DNA from: Bradyrhizobium sp. CSA112
GTDB lineage: Bacteria > Pseudomonadota > Alphaproteobacteria > Rhizobiales > Xanthobacteraceae
Direction: 5' to 3'
Assembly (NCBI RefSeq): GCF_029051645.1
Contig: NZ_JAACFS010000023.1
Span: forward strand, 1-64,000
DNA length: 64,000 nucleotides
The position numbers were made by a program, and so were the translations under genes. Below are positions 54,076 to 61,841 of the stretch, piece after piece; position 1 is the stretch's first letter, and every line of letters starts with the position of its first letter. The notes beneath the pieces are model-generated. The model was not told the origin of the DNA. It did not search any database and saw only the letters and a list, made by a program, of their open reading frames with translations.

Positions 54076-54381
54076 TCATTCTTCCGGCTCGGTCGTGAAC
54101 AGCAGCGGATAGCCCTTGGCGCGGCCGGCGTCGGTGGCGCGCGTTGCCTTGGTCTCGGCGACGTCCTTGGTGAACACGGCGACCACGCAGACGCCGCGTC
54201 GGTGCGCCGTGATCATCACCCTGTGGGCCTGGTCCTCGGTCATGCGGAATTCGGCCTTCAGGACGGTGACGACGAATTCGCGCGGCGTGTAATCGTCATT
54301 GATCAGAATGACCTTGTGCAGGCGCGGGCGCTCGGTCTTGGTTTTGACCTTTGTTTTTGGCGTGACGACGGTATCGGCCAT
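54076..54381 (-). CDS. clpS: ATP-dependent Clp protease adaptor ClpS
   Basis: 101 residues. LILINDDYTPREFVV-type motif (here VILINDDYTPREFVVTVL) carries the residues that bind N-degron side chains, and MITAHRRGVCVVAVF is the conserved second block. It delivers N-end-rule substrates to ClpAP. No clpA follows it here, so this may be an extra ClpS copy. The nearest upstream neighbour on its strand is unassigned DNA. Confidence 0.93.
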   Translation of the reverse strand: MADTVVTPKTKVKTKTERPRLHKVILINDDYTPREFVVTVLKAEFRMTEDQAHRVMITAHRRGVCVVAVFTKDVAETKATRATDAGRAKGYPLLFTTEPEE

Positions 54382-54886
54382 TTCCAGTCAAGTCCGGCAA
54401 GCAAGCGAGTTGTGGCGGGCCCGCTGCGCTCAGTCCGCCAGACGTTCCGCCATGGACTGATCGCCGCAGCTGACGGCCGCCTCGATCAGTTTACAGGCTC
54501 CGGGCCGGTCCTGAAACTGGGCGTTTGCAGAGAGTTTCAGTTCGATCAGGGCTTTCATGCGCGAAAGCGAGCAGGCCGCTCGACATAACGGCCGTGCGCA
54601 ACAATGGCGGCAGGCTGTCATTTGCGGGAAGTTTTGGAGGCGTAACCGTGATCGTGCCAATTCGGCCCTTCTTGTCCGGCCGCATCGCTTCTGTCGCGCC
54701 GAGCGCCGTAATCGTGCAAGCCCGAAGCGCGGCGCTGGGCAGGCGAATCGCGGAGTGGAACCTGCGGGGCACGCGGGCTGCGGATGAAGCCTGATCCTAA
54801 CCCGAATGTGAAGGACAAATGATTTCAGCGCTTTGCGTCGGCCGCTTTGCATGTCACCATCACTGTCGTTCGACGGGAGGGCCGCA
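54382..54886. other. Region without a convincing gene; possible small minus-strand ORF
   Basis: A 42-residue minus-strand frame (54430-54558, CKLIEAAVSCGDQSMAERLAD at the end, two cysteines) reads like the C-terminus of a small secreted protein, but no ribosome site or signal is seen and it may be a remnant. Other open frames here are irregular. Nothing else was recognised. Confidence 0.35.
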
Positions 54887-55756
54887 ATGCGCTGGTATGT
54901 CTCGATCGGGGTCGTGCTTGTAGCGGGCGTACTCGCCGGCGGCGATGTGGCGAGTTTTGCCGCGCCGTATCAAACGAACCGGCCGGGCCACCAGCCGGAC
55001 GCGAGCCGCCAACTGGCCGATAAGGATGCCAATCCGACCGTCGATGTCGAACTCGTCCTTGCCGTCGACGTCTCCTATTCGATGGACATGGACGAACTCG
55101 CGCTGCAGCGGGAGGGCTACGCACAGGCGATCGTCTCCAAGGAATTCCTGCAGGCGCTGAAGAGCGGCCCGAACGGCCGGATCGCGGTGACCTATTTCGA
55201 ATGGGCGGCATCCTCCGACCAGAAGATCATCATCCCGTGGCGCCTGATCGACGGGCCCGAGACGGCGGACGCCGTTGCCAATGAAATCGTCAAGACCCCG
55301 ATCCGCCGGGCATCGCGCACCTCGATATCGGGTGCGATCAACTTCGCCTTGCCGCTGTTCGACGAGAGCCCGCACCGCGGCTTGCGGCGCGTGATCGATA
55401 TTTCCGGCGACGGCCCCAACAACAACGGTATGCCGGTGACGGTCGCGCGCGACGCCGCGCTCGAAAAAGGCATCATCATCAACGGCCTGCCGATCATGGT
55501 GAAGGAGCCGTCTTATTCCACGATGGATATCGACAATCTCGATTACTATTACGAGGACTGCGTCATCGGCGGCCCCGGCGCCTTCGTCGTGACGATCAAA
55601 GACCGCGACAAGTTCAAGGAAGCGATCCGCACCAAGCTGCTGTTGGAAGTCGCCGGCCGCACCCCGGAACGCCACGTCGTGCCGGCCGCAGGCAAGGAGC
55701 CGCGCGTCAATTGCATGATCGGCGAAAAGATCTGGCAGGACCGGTGGGGGAGGTAG
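54887..55756 (+). CDS. DUF1194 (von Willebrand factor A-like) exported protein
   Basis: 289 residues. A signal peptide (MRWYVSIGVVLVAGVLAGG, cleavage near ASFA, about residue 25) precedes a VWA-fold domain. The MIDAS loop is DVSYSMD near residue 63. A Thr/Ser in RTSISGAINFA and DISGDGPNNNG complete the metal site. A double-Cys end (DCVIGGPGAF, NCMIGEKIW) is typical of DUF1194 proteins. The ATG at 54887 follows GGGAGG. Periplasmic; role unknown, perhaps protein-protein contact. Confidence 0.87.
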   Translation: MRWYVSIGVVLVAGVLAGGDVASFAAPYQTNRPGHQPDASRQLADKDANPTVDVELVLAVDVSYSMDMDELALQREGYAQAIVSKEFLQALKSGPNGRIAVTYFEWAASSDQKIIIPWRLIDGPETADAVANEIVKTPIRRASRTSISGAINFALPLFDESPHRGLRRVIDISGDGPNNNGMPVTVARDAALEKGIIINGLPIMVKEPSYSTMDIDNLDYYYEDCVIGGPGAFVVTIKDRDKFKEAIRTKLLLEVAGRTPERHVVPAAGKEPRVNCMIGEKIWQDRWGR

Positions 55757-55763
55757 CTATCTC

Positions 55764-55796
55764 GTAGCCCGGATGGAGCGAAGCGCAATCCGGGGA
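55764..55796. repeat. Single REP hairpin (GTAGCCCGGAT family)
   Basis: GTAGCCCGGAT...ATCCGGGG, one hairpin, 8 bases after the DUF1194 stop. Same family as the REPs around 53.4-54.1 kb. Confidence 0.8.
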
Positions 55797-55822
55797 GCGG
55801 CGTTACCGCTTGCACCGCCCCT

Positions 55823-56668
55823 TCACGCGGGGTTGGTGGTCCCTGCTGATATCTCCCTGATATCATGCTCCAGCGAACGCAGCGTCTGTAATGCCGCCTC
55901 GTGCTGTCCGGATCCGATCAATCGCCAGAGATCGGCGACCCGGCCCGTCAGGCCCCGGATCGTCACGGGAAAACTGGCAGCCGCAGCCAACGCGCTTTTC
56001 TCGTTGATGAGATATTGCCCGTTGAGGGCAAACAGAACCTGTCCCAGGCAAGCCAGTGCACGGTAGGCGCAGCCGGCAATATGGGTGCTGTCGCCGCGCG
56101 GCAGGGCGGTCTCGGCATTCTCGATGCTGAACAAGATTTCCCATTGAAAGCGCCGGATCAGGGTATCGCGCATCGCGCGCGGGTAGGGCGAAGTGCTCGC
56201 CTTCAACGCCGCGATCACTCCGTTAGGATCATGCAGCGGATGGCACTGCGCGACCTCGCCCATCCATATCGCGGAGCAAAAGCCATGCGGATGGCCGGGC
56301 TGGTAATATATGCCGATGTCGCCGCGCTGGCACATTTCGATCGTCTCCGTGACTTTGTCGATGCTTCGGTAGAGCAGGTCGACCTTGCGTCCGCCGATCG
56401 CGAGCCACGCGCCGCCGACGATCCATGGCCCCCATTCGCCAACGGGCGTCACGCGGATGGCGTCCGGCTCGTCGACGATGGCTTTCACCACCTCGCGGAG
56501 TTGATCGGTATCCAAACCGGCGCCGTCAGCATAGTAGAGGCCGATATCATGGTCGGATGCGGCGTGCGCTGTTCCGCGCGCCCGCGATCCGCCGAGCACA
56601 ATGGCGGCAATGCCGGAGACAGCGGCGAGGAGGGGAGTGATGCGCGTGAGGAGCGGATCGTGTGACAT
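55823..56668 (-). CDS. Nucleotidyltransferase-domain protein (DNA polymerase beta superfamily)
   Basis: 281 residues from the ATG at 56668. The catalytic signature GGSRARGTAHAASDHDIGLY gives the Gly-Ser and the Asp-x-Asp metal pair, and KVDLLYRS supplies a third acidic residue. A helical C-terminal half (about 165-281) follows, as in aminoglycoside or lincosamide nucleotidyltransferase-like proteins. It may adenylylate a small molecule or RNA; the substrate cannot be read from sequence. It lies beside a REP. Confidence 0.8.
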   Translation of the reverse strand: MSHDPLLTRITPLLAAVSGIAAIVLGGSRARGTAHAASDHDIGLYYADGAGLDTDQLREVVKAIVDEPDAIRVTPVGEWGPWIVGGAWLAIGGRKVDLLYRSIDKVTETIEMCQRGDIGIYYQPGHPHGFCSAIWMGEVAQCHPLHDPNGVIAALKASTSPYPRAMRDTLIRRFQWEILFSIENAETALPRGDSTHIAGCAYRALACLGQVLFALNGQYLINEKSALAAAASFPVTIRGLTGRVADLWRLIGSGQHEAALQTLRSLEHDIREISAGTTNPA

Positions 56669-56738
56669 GGACGAACTGCGAGGGACCGGCGTGCAGTATA
56701 TCGAACGGCGCTGCGCCTCGCGATAGCCGTATCTGGCG

Positions 56739-57986
56739 TTATCGCCTGAACCGCGCCACCAGCTCGACATGCGGCGTGTGGCGAAACTGGTCGACCGGCG
56801 TGACGCCGTCGATTTTGTAGCCGCCGTCGATCAGGATCTTGGCGTCGCGCGCGAATGTCGTGACATCGCACGATACCGCAACCACCGTCGGAATCCTGCT
56901 GGCTGCGAGTTGGGTCACTTGCGCTCGCGCGCCCTGCCGCGGCGGATCGAACACGACCGTGTCGTAGTCGCGCAATTCCTGCGGCATCAACGGACGGCGA
57001 AACAGGTCGCGCGCCTCCGCCTTGACCGGCTTCAGTCCCGGCGTCGAAGTCGCAGCCTTCTGCAATGCCGCGACCGCGCCGGCGTCGCTGTCGAAAGCGG
57101 CAAGGCGCGACTTCGCCGCAAGCCGCAGCGCAAAGGGACCCACGCCGCAGAACAGGTCAGCGATATATTTGGCGCGCTTGCAATGGTCGGAGACGAGCGC
57201 GGCCAGCGTTTCCTCGCCAGCGACGGTAGCCTGCAGGAACGAACCGGGCGGCAGCGCCACCTGTGCGGCGCCGATCGAAATCAAGGGCGGCGCACGCATC
57301 AGCACCAGCTCACCGTGGCGCGTCAGCCGCGCCAGCCGATGCTGTTCCGCAATGCGCGACAGCCGCGCGACCATGGCTGATGATACCGGGCCGGAGCCGC
57401 GCACATCGACATCGAGTCCGCTATTGGTCGCGGTGATCTGGATGTCGAGCGGCTTGCCCATCGTGATCAGCGGCTCGGCGATGGCCCAGGCGGCCTCGAT
57501 CGCGCCGCCCAGATTTGGATCGAGAATCGGGCAGCGGTCGATCGGAATGATGTCGTGTGAACCTGCCGCCGCATAGCCGACCTTGAGCACGTCGTGCGTT
57601 CCCATCCGTGCGTGCAGGGTGATGCGCCTGCGGCCCGCGCCATGGGCGTCGACCAGGGGCGCCACGTCGCAATCGATTCCCGCCTGCGCCAGCGTGGTCA
57701 CCACGAGGTGGCGCTTCCAGGCGCGATAGGGCTCGGCGTCCCAGTGCTGGATCGCGCAGCCGCCGCAAACGCCGAAATGCGGACAGAACGGCGCGATCCT
57801 CGCCGGGCTTGGGGTCTCGACCTTGAGCAATCGCCGGCGGTCGGGATGGTGGCCGGGAACTGGACCGACCTCGATCGTTTCGCCGCCCAGCGTGTAGGGA
57901 ACGTAGATGTTGCCGCCGCCGGCGATGGCGACGCCGTCGCCGTGATGGCCGACATGGTCGATGACGAGGCGCTCGCCGTCAGCCAC
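56739..57986 (-). CDS. Class I SAM-dependent RNA methyltransferase (TrmA/RumA family)
   Basis: 415 residues. The N-terminal OB/TRAM-like part is followed by an Fe-S-type cysteine set (CPHFGVCGGCAIQH) with a fourth Cys in RCPILDP. The methyltransferase core has LFCGVGPFALRLA and DPPRQGARAQ, and the catalytic Cys is in AVSCDVTTF. It methylates C5 of a uridine in rRNA or tRNA. Its ATG overlaps the last 8 bases of tlyA, so they are translationally coupled. Confidence 0.9.
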   Translation of the reverse strand: MADGERLVIDHVGHHGDGVAIAGGGNIYVPYTLGGETIEVGPVPGHHPDRRRLLKVETPSPARIAPFCPHFGVCGGCAIQHWDAEPYRAWKRHLVVTTLAQAGIDCDVAPLVDAHGAGRRRITLHARMGTHDVLKVGYAAAGSHDIIPIDRCPILDPNLGGAIEAAWAIAEPLITMGKPLDIQITATNSGLDVDVRGSGPVSSAMVARLSRIAEQHRLARLTRHGELVLMRAPPLISIGAAQVALPPGSFLQATVAGEETLAALVSDHCKRAKYIADLFCGVGPFALRLAAKSRLAAFDSDAGAVAALQKAATSTPGLKPVKAEARDLFRRPLMPQELRDYDTVVFDPPRQGARAQVTQLAASRIPTVVAVSCDVTTFARDAKILIDGGYKIDGVTPVDQFRHTPHVELVARFRR

Positions 57987-58734
57987 GCCGCGCGCCCATG
58001 AAGAATTCGATATTACCGTCGCCTCCGGTGATCGAGGAAGGAAACACCTGGATATCGGTGCAGCCGAGCGAGGCGGCGAAGGCCGAGATATCGTCGCAGA
58101 TTTCCTGGTGCACCATCGCGTTGCGGATGATGCCGCGCTTGGAATGCTTTCGCTCCGCCTCGAATTGCGGCTTGATCAGCGCGAGCAGATGCATCGGTGC
58201 TGCGGCGAGCGACAGCGCCACCGGCAGCACCGCCTTCAATGAAATGAAGCTGACGTCGATGACGACGACATCGGGCCGTGCGGGCAGGCGCTTGCCCTCG
58301 AATTTGCGGATGTCGGTTTCTTCCATCGACACGATCCGGGGGTGGTCGCGCAGCGAGGGATGCAACTGGCCTTGCCCGACATCGATGGCGAAGACGAGGC
58401 TTGCGCCGTTTTGCAGCAGCACCTCGGTGAAGCCGCCGGTGGAGGCGCCGACGTCGAGGCAGACATGCCCCTCGATATCGATCGGATAGTGCTCCAGGGC
58501 GCCTGCGAGCTTGACGCCGCCGCGCGAGACGTAGGGGTGCGCGGGCTGCGCGGACAATTCGGTACTGGCGGCGATCATCTCCGACGCCTTCGACACCTGC
58601 CGGCCGTCGGCCGTGACGCCGCCGGCGTCGATCGCCGCACGGGCGCGGGCGCGGCTTTCGAACAGGCCGCGCTCCACCAGGAGCACGTCCACGCGCTTGC
58701 GGGGAGAGGTCTCGCTGTCGTTCTTGTCAGCCAA
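57979..58734 (-). CDS. tlyA: TlyA family rRNA (cytidine-2'-O)-methyltransferase
   Basis: 251 residues. An S4 RNA-binding domain (residues 10-70, RVDVLLVERGLFESRARARA) is followed by an FtsJ-type methyltransferase domain with DVGASTGGFTEVLLQ and VVIDVSFISLKAVLP. The family 2'-O-methylates rRNA cytidines and is linked to capreomycin sensitivity. Its ATG overlaps neither neighbour's start; it ends within the first codons of the TrmA-type gene. It sits in the middle of a tight minus-strand trio. Confidence 0.92.
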   Translation of the reverse strand: MADKNDSETSPRKRVDVLLVERGLFESRARARAAIDAGGVTADGRQVSKASEMIAASTELSAQPAHPYVSRGGVKLAGALEHYPIDIEGHVCLDVGASTGGFTEVLLQNGASLVFAIDVGQGQLHPSLRDHPRIVSMEETDIRKFEGKRLPARPDVVVIDVSFISLKAVLPVALSLAAAPMHLLALIKPQFEAERKHSKRGIIRNAMVHQEICDDISAFAASLGCTDIQVFPSSITGGDGNIEFFMGARRG

Positions 58735-58736
58735 TG

Positions 58737-59300
58737 TCAGTCCGATTTGCCGGTGGCGCGACCCGCCGCGAGCGCCACGCAGGCCTCGAAGGAGGTGAGA
58801 TCGCGCCAGATATCCGCGGGCCGCTGCCGCGGCGTCACCAGTCTAGCACCATGCAGGTCGAGCGTGTGGATCATCATGAGATTGTCGGGCAGGCCGAAAT
58901 CCTCGACCGTCAGTCCGTCATCGTCGATCAAGTGGCCTCCGCCGGCTTTCGTGACCGCAAAGGATCGCGCAACACGTTCGGCATAGACGGCGGGATCGTT
59001 GCTGTAGGCTAAACAGAGCTTGCCGCGGCCGGCCATGTAGCCGAGTTCATAGACGGTGCCGGTGTCGGCACTGGGGCCGCGAAACGGCGTCAGATTGGCA
59101 ATGATCGCGTCCGCCGCGTCCATCATCGCTTCGTTGCCTTTGAAAATGGCGAGCGAGGCGTCAGCGGCTGCAAGATCGACCGTATTGTCGAGCGGGTAGA
59201 GGCCGCTCACGCCATGGCGGTCGCAGATCGCGACCTTGCGGCGCCCGATCTCGATCGCGTCCGGCAGGAACACATCGGGACCTGCCAGATAGATCTTCAT
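58737..59300 (-). CDS. Nucleoside 2-deoxyribosyltransferase-like protein
   Basis: 187 residues from the ATG at 59300. KIYLAGPDVFLPDA at the N-terminus is the nucleotide-binding loop of the family. The catalytic Glu is in GTVYELGYMAGRGKL, with Asp in MMDAADAIIANLTPFRGPSADTGT. The family moves deoxyribose between bases or hydrolyses nucleosides. It precedes tlyA with a 2-base gap, so it is probably the first gene of the trio. Confidence 0.87.
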   Translation of the reverse strand: MKIYLAGPDVFLPDAIEIGRRKVAICDRHGVSGLYPLDNTVDLAAADASLAIFKGNEAMMDAADAIIANLTPFRGPSADTGTVYELGYMAGRGKLCLAYSNDPAVYAERVARSFAVTKAGGGHLIDDDGLTVEDFGLPDNLMMIHTLDLHGARLVTPRQRPADIWRDLTSFEACVALAAGRATGKSD

Positions 59301-59359
59301 GGGGCTACCGGTGCTGTTAAGCAATGAGATCGGTCGAATAGCTGACCACGGTAAGACTG

Positions 59360-59521
59360 CGCTCCCTCTCCCGCTTGCGGGGGAGGGCTGGGTTGGGGGT
59401 GCCGCCGCGAGTCACACTGTTCGTGTGGATAGAGCTTCCCCCACCCGGATCGCATCTTTCGATGCGATCCGACCTCAGAGCGAGCTACGCTCGTCTCGAC
59501 CCCCGCAAGCGGGAGAGGTGG
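59360..59521. repeat. Composite palindromic repeat (CCCTCTCCCGCTTGCGGGGGAGGG family)
   Basis: CTCCCTCTCCCGCTTGCGGG at the left and CCCCCGCAAGCGGGAGAGG at the right are complementary. Inner stems GATCGCATC/GATGCGATC and GAGCGAGCTACGCTCGT lie between. Related to 32934-33117. Confidence 0.8.
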
Positions 59522-59565
59522 AGCGAGGCCGCGGATAAACCGATTCAACCAAATAGAGCCTGCCC

Positions 59566-61491
59566 TCAGGCGAGCTTGACCGTCTCGGTCTTGTAGTCCT
59601 TGCCGAGCGCGTCGAACACCTTGGCGACGATGCCCTTGGCGTCGAGGCCGGCATGGGCATACATCGCGCTCGGCGAATCGTGGTCGATGAACTCGTCGGG
59701 CAGGATCATGGCGCGCATCCTTAAACCCCCGTCGAGCATGCCATGTTCGGCCAGCGTCTGCATGACGTGCGAGCCGAACCCGCCGATCGAGCCTTCCTCG
59801 ATCGTGAGCAGGACTTCGTGGTCGCGCGCCAGCTTCAGCACCAGATCGACGTCCAGCGGCTTCATGAAGCGCGCGTCTGCGATCGTGGTGGAGAGGCCGT
59901 GGGCGGCGAGTTCGTCGGCGGCCTTTTCGCATTCGGCCAGACGCGTGCCGAAGGACAGCAGGGCGATCTTGTTGCCCTGGCGGACAACGCGGCCCTTGCC
60001 GATCTCGAGCGGCGTGCCGACCTCGGGCATATCGACACCGCGGCCTTCGCCGCGCGGATAGCGCACTGCGCTCGGGCGATCGTTGATCGCGACCTGCGTG
60101 GCGACCATGTTGACCAGTTCCGCCTCGTCGGACGCGGCCATGATCACGAAGTTCGGCAGGCAGCCGAGATAGGCGTTGTCGAAGGAGCCGGCATGGGTCG
60201 CGCCGTCGGCACCGACCAGGCCGGCGCGGTCGATCGCGAAGCGTACCGGCAGGCTCTGGATCGCGACGTCATGGACTACCTGGTCATAGCCGCGCTGCAG
60301 GAAGGTCGAGTAGATCGCGCAGAACGGCTTGTAGCCTTCGGTGGCGAGGCCGGCGGCAAACGTCACTGCATGCTGCTCGGCAATGCCGACGTCGAAGGTG
60401 CGGTCGGGGAAAGCCTTGTTGAAGATGTCGACGCCGGTGCCCGACGGCATCGCGGCGGTGATGGCGACGATCTTTTCGTCCTTCTCGGCTTCCTTGACCA
60501 GGCTCTGGCCGAACACGTTCTGGTAGGCCGGCGCGTTCGGTTTTGCCTTGGCCTGGGCGCCGGTGGCGACGTCGAACTTGACCACCGCGTGATACTTGTC
60601 GGCGGAAGCTTCCGCCGGGCCGTAGCCCTTGCCCTTCTGGGTAACGACGTGGACCAGGATCGGGCCGGTTTCCATGTCGCGGACGTTCTTCAGGACCGGC
60701 AGCAAATGGTCGAGGTTATGGCCGTCGATCGGGCCGACGTAATAGAAGCCGAGTTCCTCGAACAGCGTGCCGCCGTCCATCATGAAGCCGCGGGAATATT
60801 CCTCGACGCGGTTGGCGCGGTTGGCGAGGATCTTGGGCAGACGCTTGTTGATCTGCTTGGCCGCCTCGCGCAGCGAGCGGTAGGTCTTGCCGGAATAGAG
60901 CCGCGACAGGTACGCGCTCATCGCGCCGACCGGCGGCGCAATCGACATGTCGTTGTCGTTGAGAATGACGATCAGGCGCGAATTCATGGCGCCCGCATTG
61001 TTCATGGCCTCATAGGCCATGCCCGCCGACATCGCGCCGTCGCCGATCACGGCAATGACGTTGTTCTTGCCACCGGCGAGGTCGCGCGCCACGGCCATGC
61101 CGAGGCCGGCCGAGATCGAGGTGGAGGAATGCGCCGCGCCGAACGGGTCGTAGTCGCTCTCGCTGCGCTTGGTGAAGCCGGAGAGGCCGCCGCCGGTGCG
61201 CAGCGTGCGGATGCGGTCGCGGCGGCCGGTCAGGATCTTGTGCGGGTAGGCCTGGTGGCCGACGTCCCAGATCAGCCGGTCGCGCGGCGTATCGAAGATG
61301 TAATGGATCGCGGTGGTCAGTTCCACGACGCCGAGGCCGGCGCCGAAGTGGCCGCCGGTTACCGAAACGGCGTCGATGGTTTCCTGGCGGAGTTCGTCGG
61401 CGACCTGGCGCACCTGCTCGATCTTGAGCTTGCGAAGATCGTCGGGTGTGCGGATGGTATCGAGAAGCGGCGTTTTACTAAATGTGGTCAC
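59566..61491 (-). CDS. dxs: 1-deoxy-D-xylulose-5-phosphate synthase
   Basis: 641 residues from the GTG at 61491 (GGA upstream); the frame is open to 61539. The ThDP motif GDGAMSAGMAYEAMNNAG (with the metal-binding GDG...NN), YYVGPIDGHNLD, and the C-terminal transketolase blocks (DRAGLVGADGATHAGSFD; GFGSHVMQTL) are present. It makes DXP from pyruvate and glyceraldehyde 3-phosphate, the first step of the MEP isoprenoid pathway. XseB lies upstream on the same strand, as in many bacteria, separated here by one gene. Confidence 0.95.
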   Translation of the reverse strand: MTTFSKTPLLDTIRTPDDLRKLKIEQVRQVADELRQETIDAVSVTGGHFGAGLGVVELTTAIHYIFDTPRDRLIWDVGHQAYPHKILTGRRDRIRTLRTGGGLSGFTKRSESDYDPFGAAHSSTSISAGLGMAVARDLAGGKNNVIAVIGDGAMSAGMAYEAMNNAGAMNSRLIVILNDNDMSIAPPVGAMSAYLSRLYSGKTYRSLREAAKQINKRLPKILANRANRVEEYSRGFMMDGGTLFEELGFYYVGPIDGHNLDHLLPVLKNVRDMETGPILVHVVTQKGKGYGPAEASADKYHAVVKFDVATGAQAKAKPNAPAYQNVFGQSLVKEAEKDEKIVAITAAMPSGTGVDIFNKAFPDRTFDVGIAEQHAVTFAAGLATEGYKPFCAIYSTFLQRGYDQVVHDVAIQSLPVRFAIDRAGLVGADGATHAGSFDNAYLGCLPNFVIMAASDEAELVNMVATQVAINDRPSAVRYPRGEGRGVDMPEVGTPLEIGKGRVVRQGNKIALLSFGTRLAECEKAADELAAHGLSTTIADARFMKPLDVDLVLKLARDHEVLLTIEEGSIGGFGSHVMQTLAEHGMLDGGLRMRAMILPDEFIDHDSPSAMYAHAGLDAKGIVAKVFDALGKDYKTETVKLA

Positions 61492-61841
61492 TGCGATATT
61501 CCAATTTTGCATGTCAGGGCGAGCGGCCTGACGCGACACGGGAAGCGCGTTAACCGCGCCGTGAAAATCCTGCCCCGCCTGCCAACCCGGCAGGCCGGTA
61601 CCTGATTTGAAAGCCTAGATGCACTCCGGTTTAAACCATGTGATATGCATCACGTTAGTCGCTTCTAACCCTTCCCGGTTCAGTTTCTTTAGTTATTTGA
61701 GGTGCTTGCTGCCGTGGAAAGTTGCCCGGCAGGCTTCTTTCCCCAGCGCACAGAACGGCAAGCTTTACACCAAAGCTGCTGCCAAAGCCAACCCGGAGAG
61801 CTGATTCGGTTCCGGGGCGCAGGGCCGAAAAATCTCGATTT
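61492..61841. other. Upstream region of dxs
   Basis: No gene recognised. GTGAT-ATGC-ATCAC at 61640-61653 is a short inverted repeat in a comparatively AT-rich patch that probably contains the dxs promoter. Confidence 0.35.

Noticed and set aside
54525..54794. 89-codon plus-strand frame in the gap between clpS and the DUF1194 gene
   Set aside because: There is no ribosome site and no family features, and it overlaps equally plausible frames on the other strand.
59743..61605. 620-codon open frame on the plus strand over dxs
   Set aside because: It is antisense to the fully motif-bearing dxs gene, is rich in Arg/Gly/Asp shadow codons and shows no family features.
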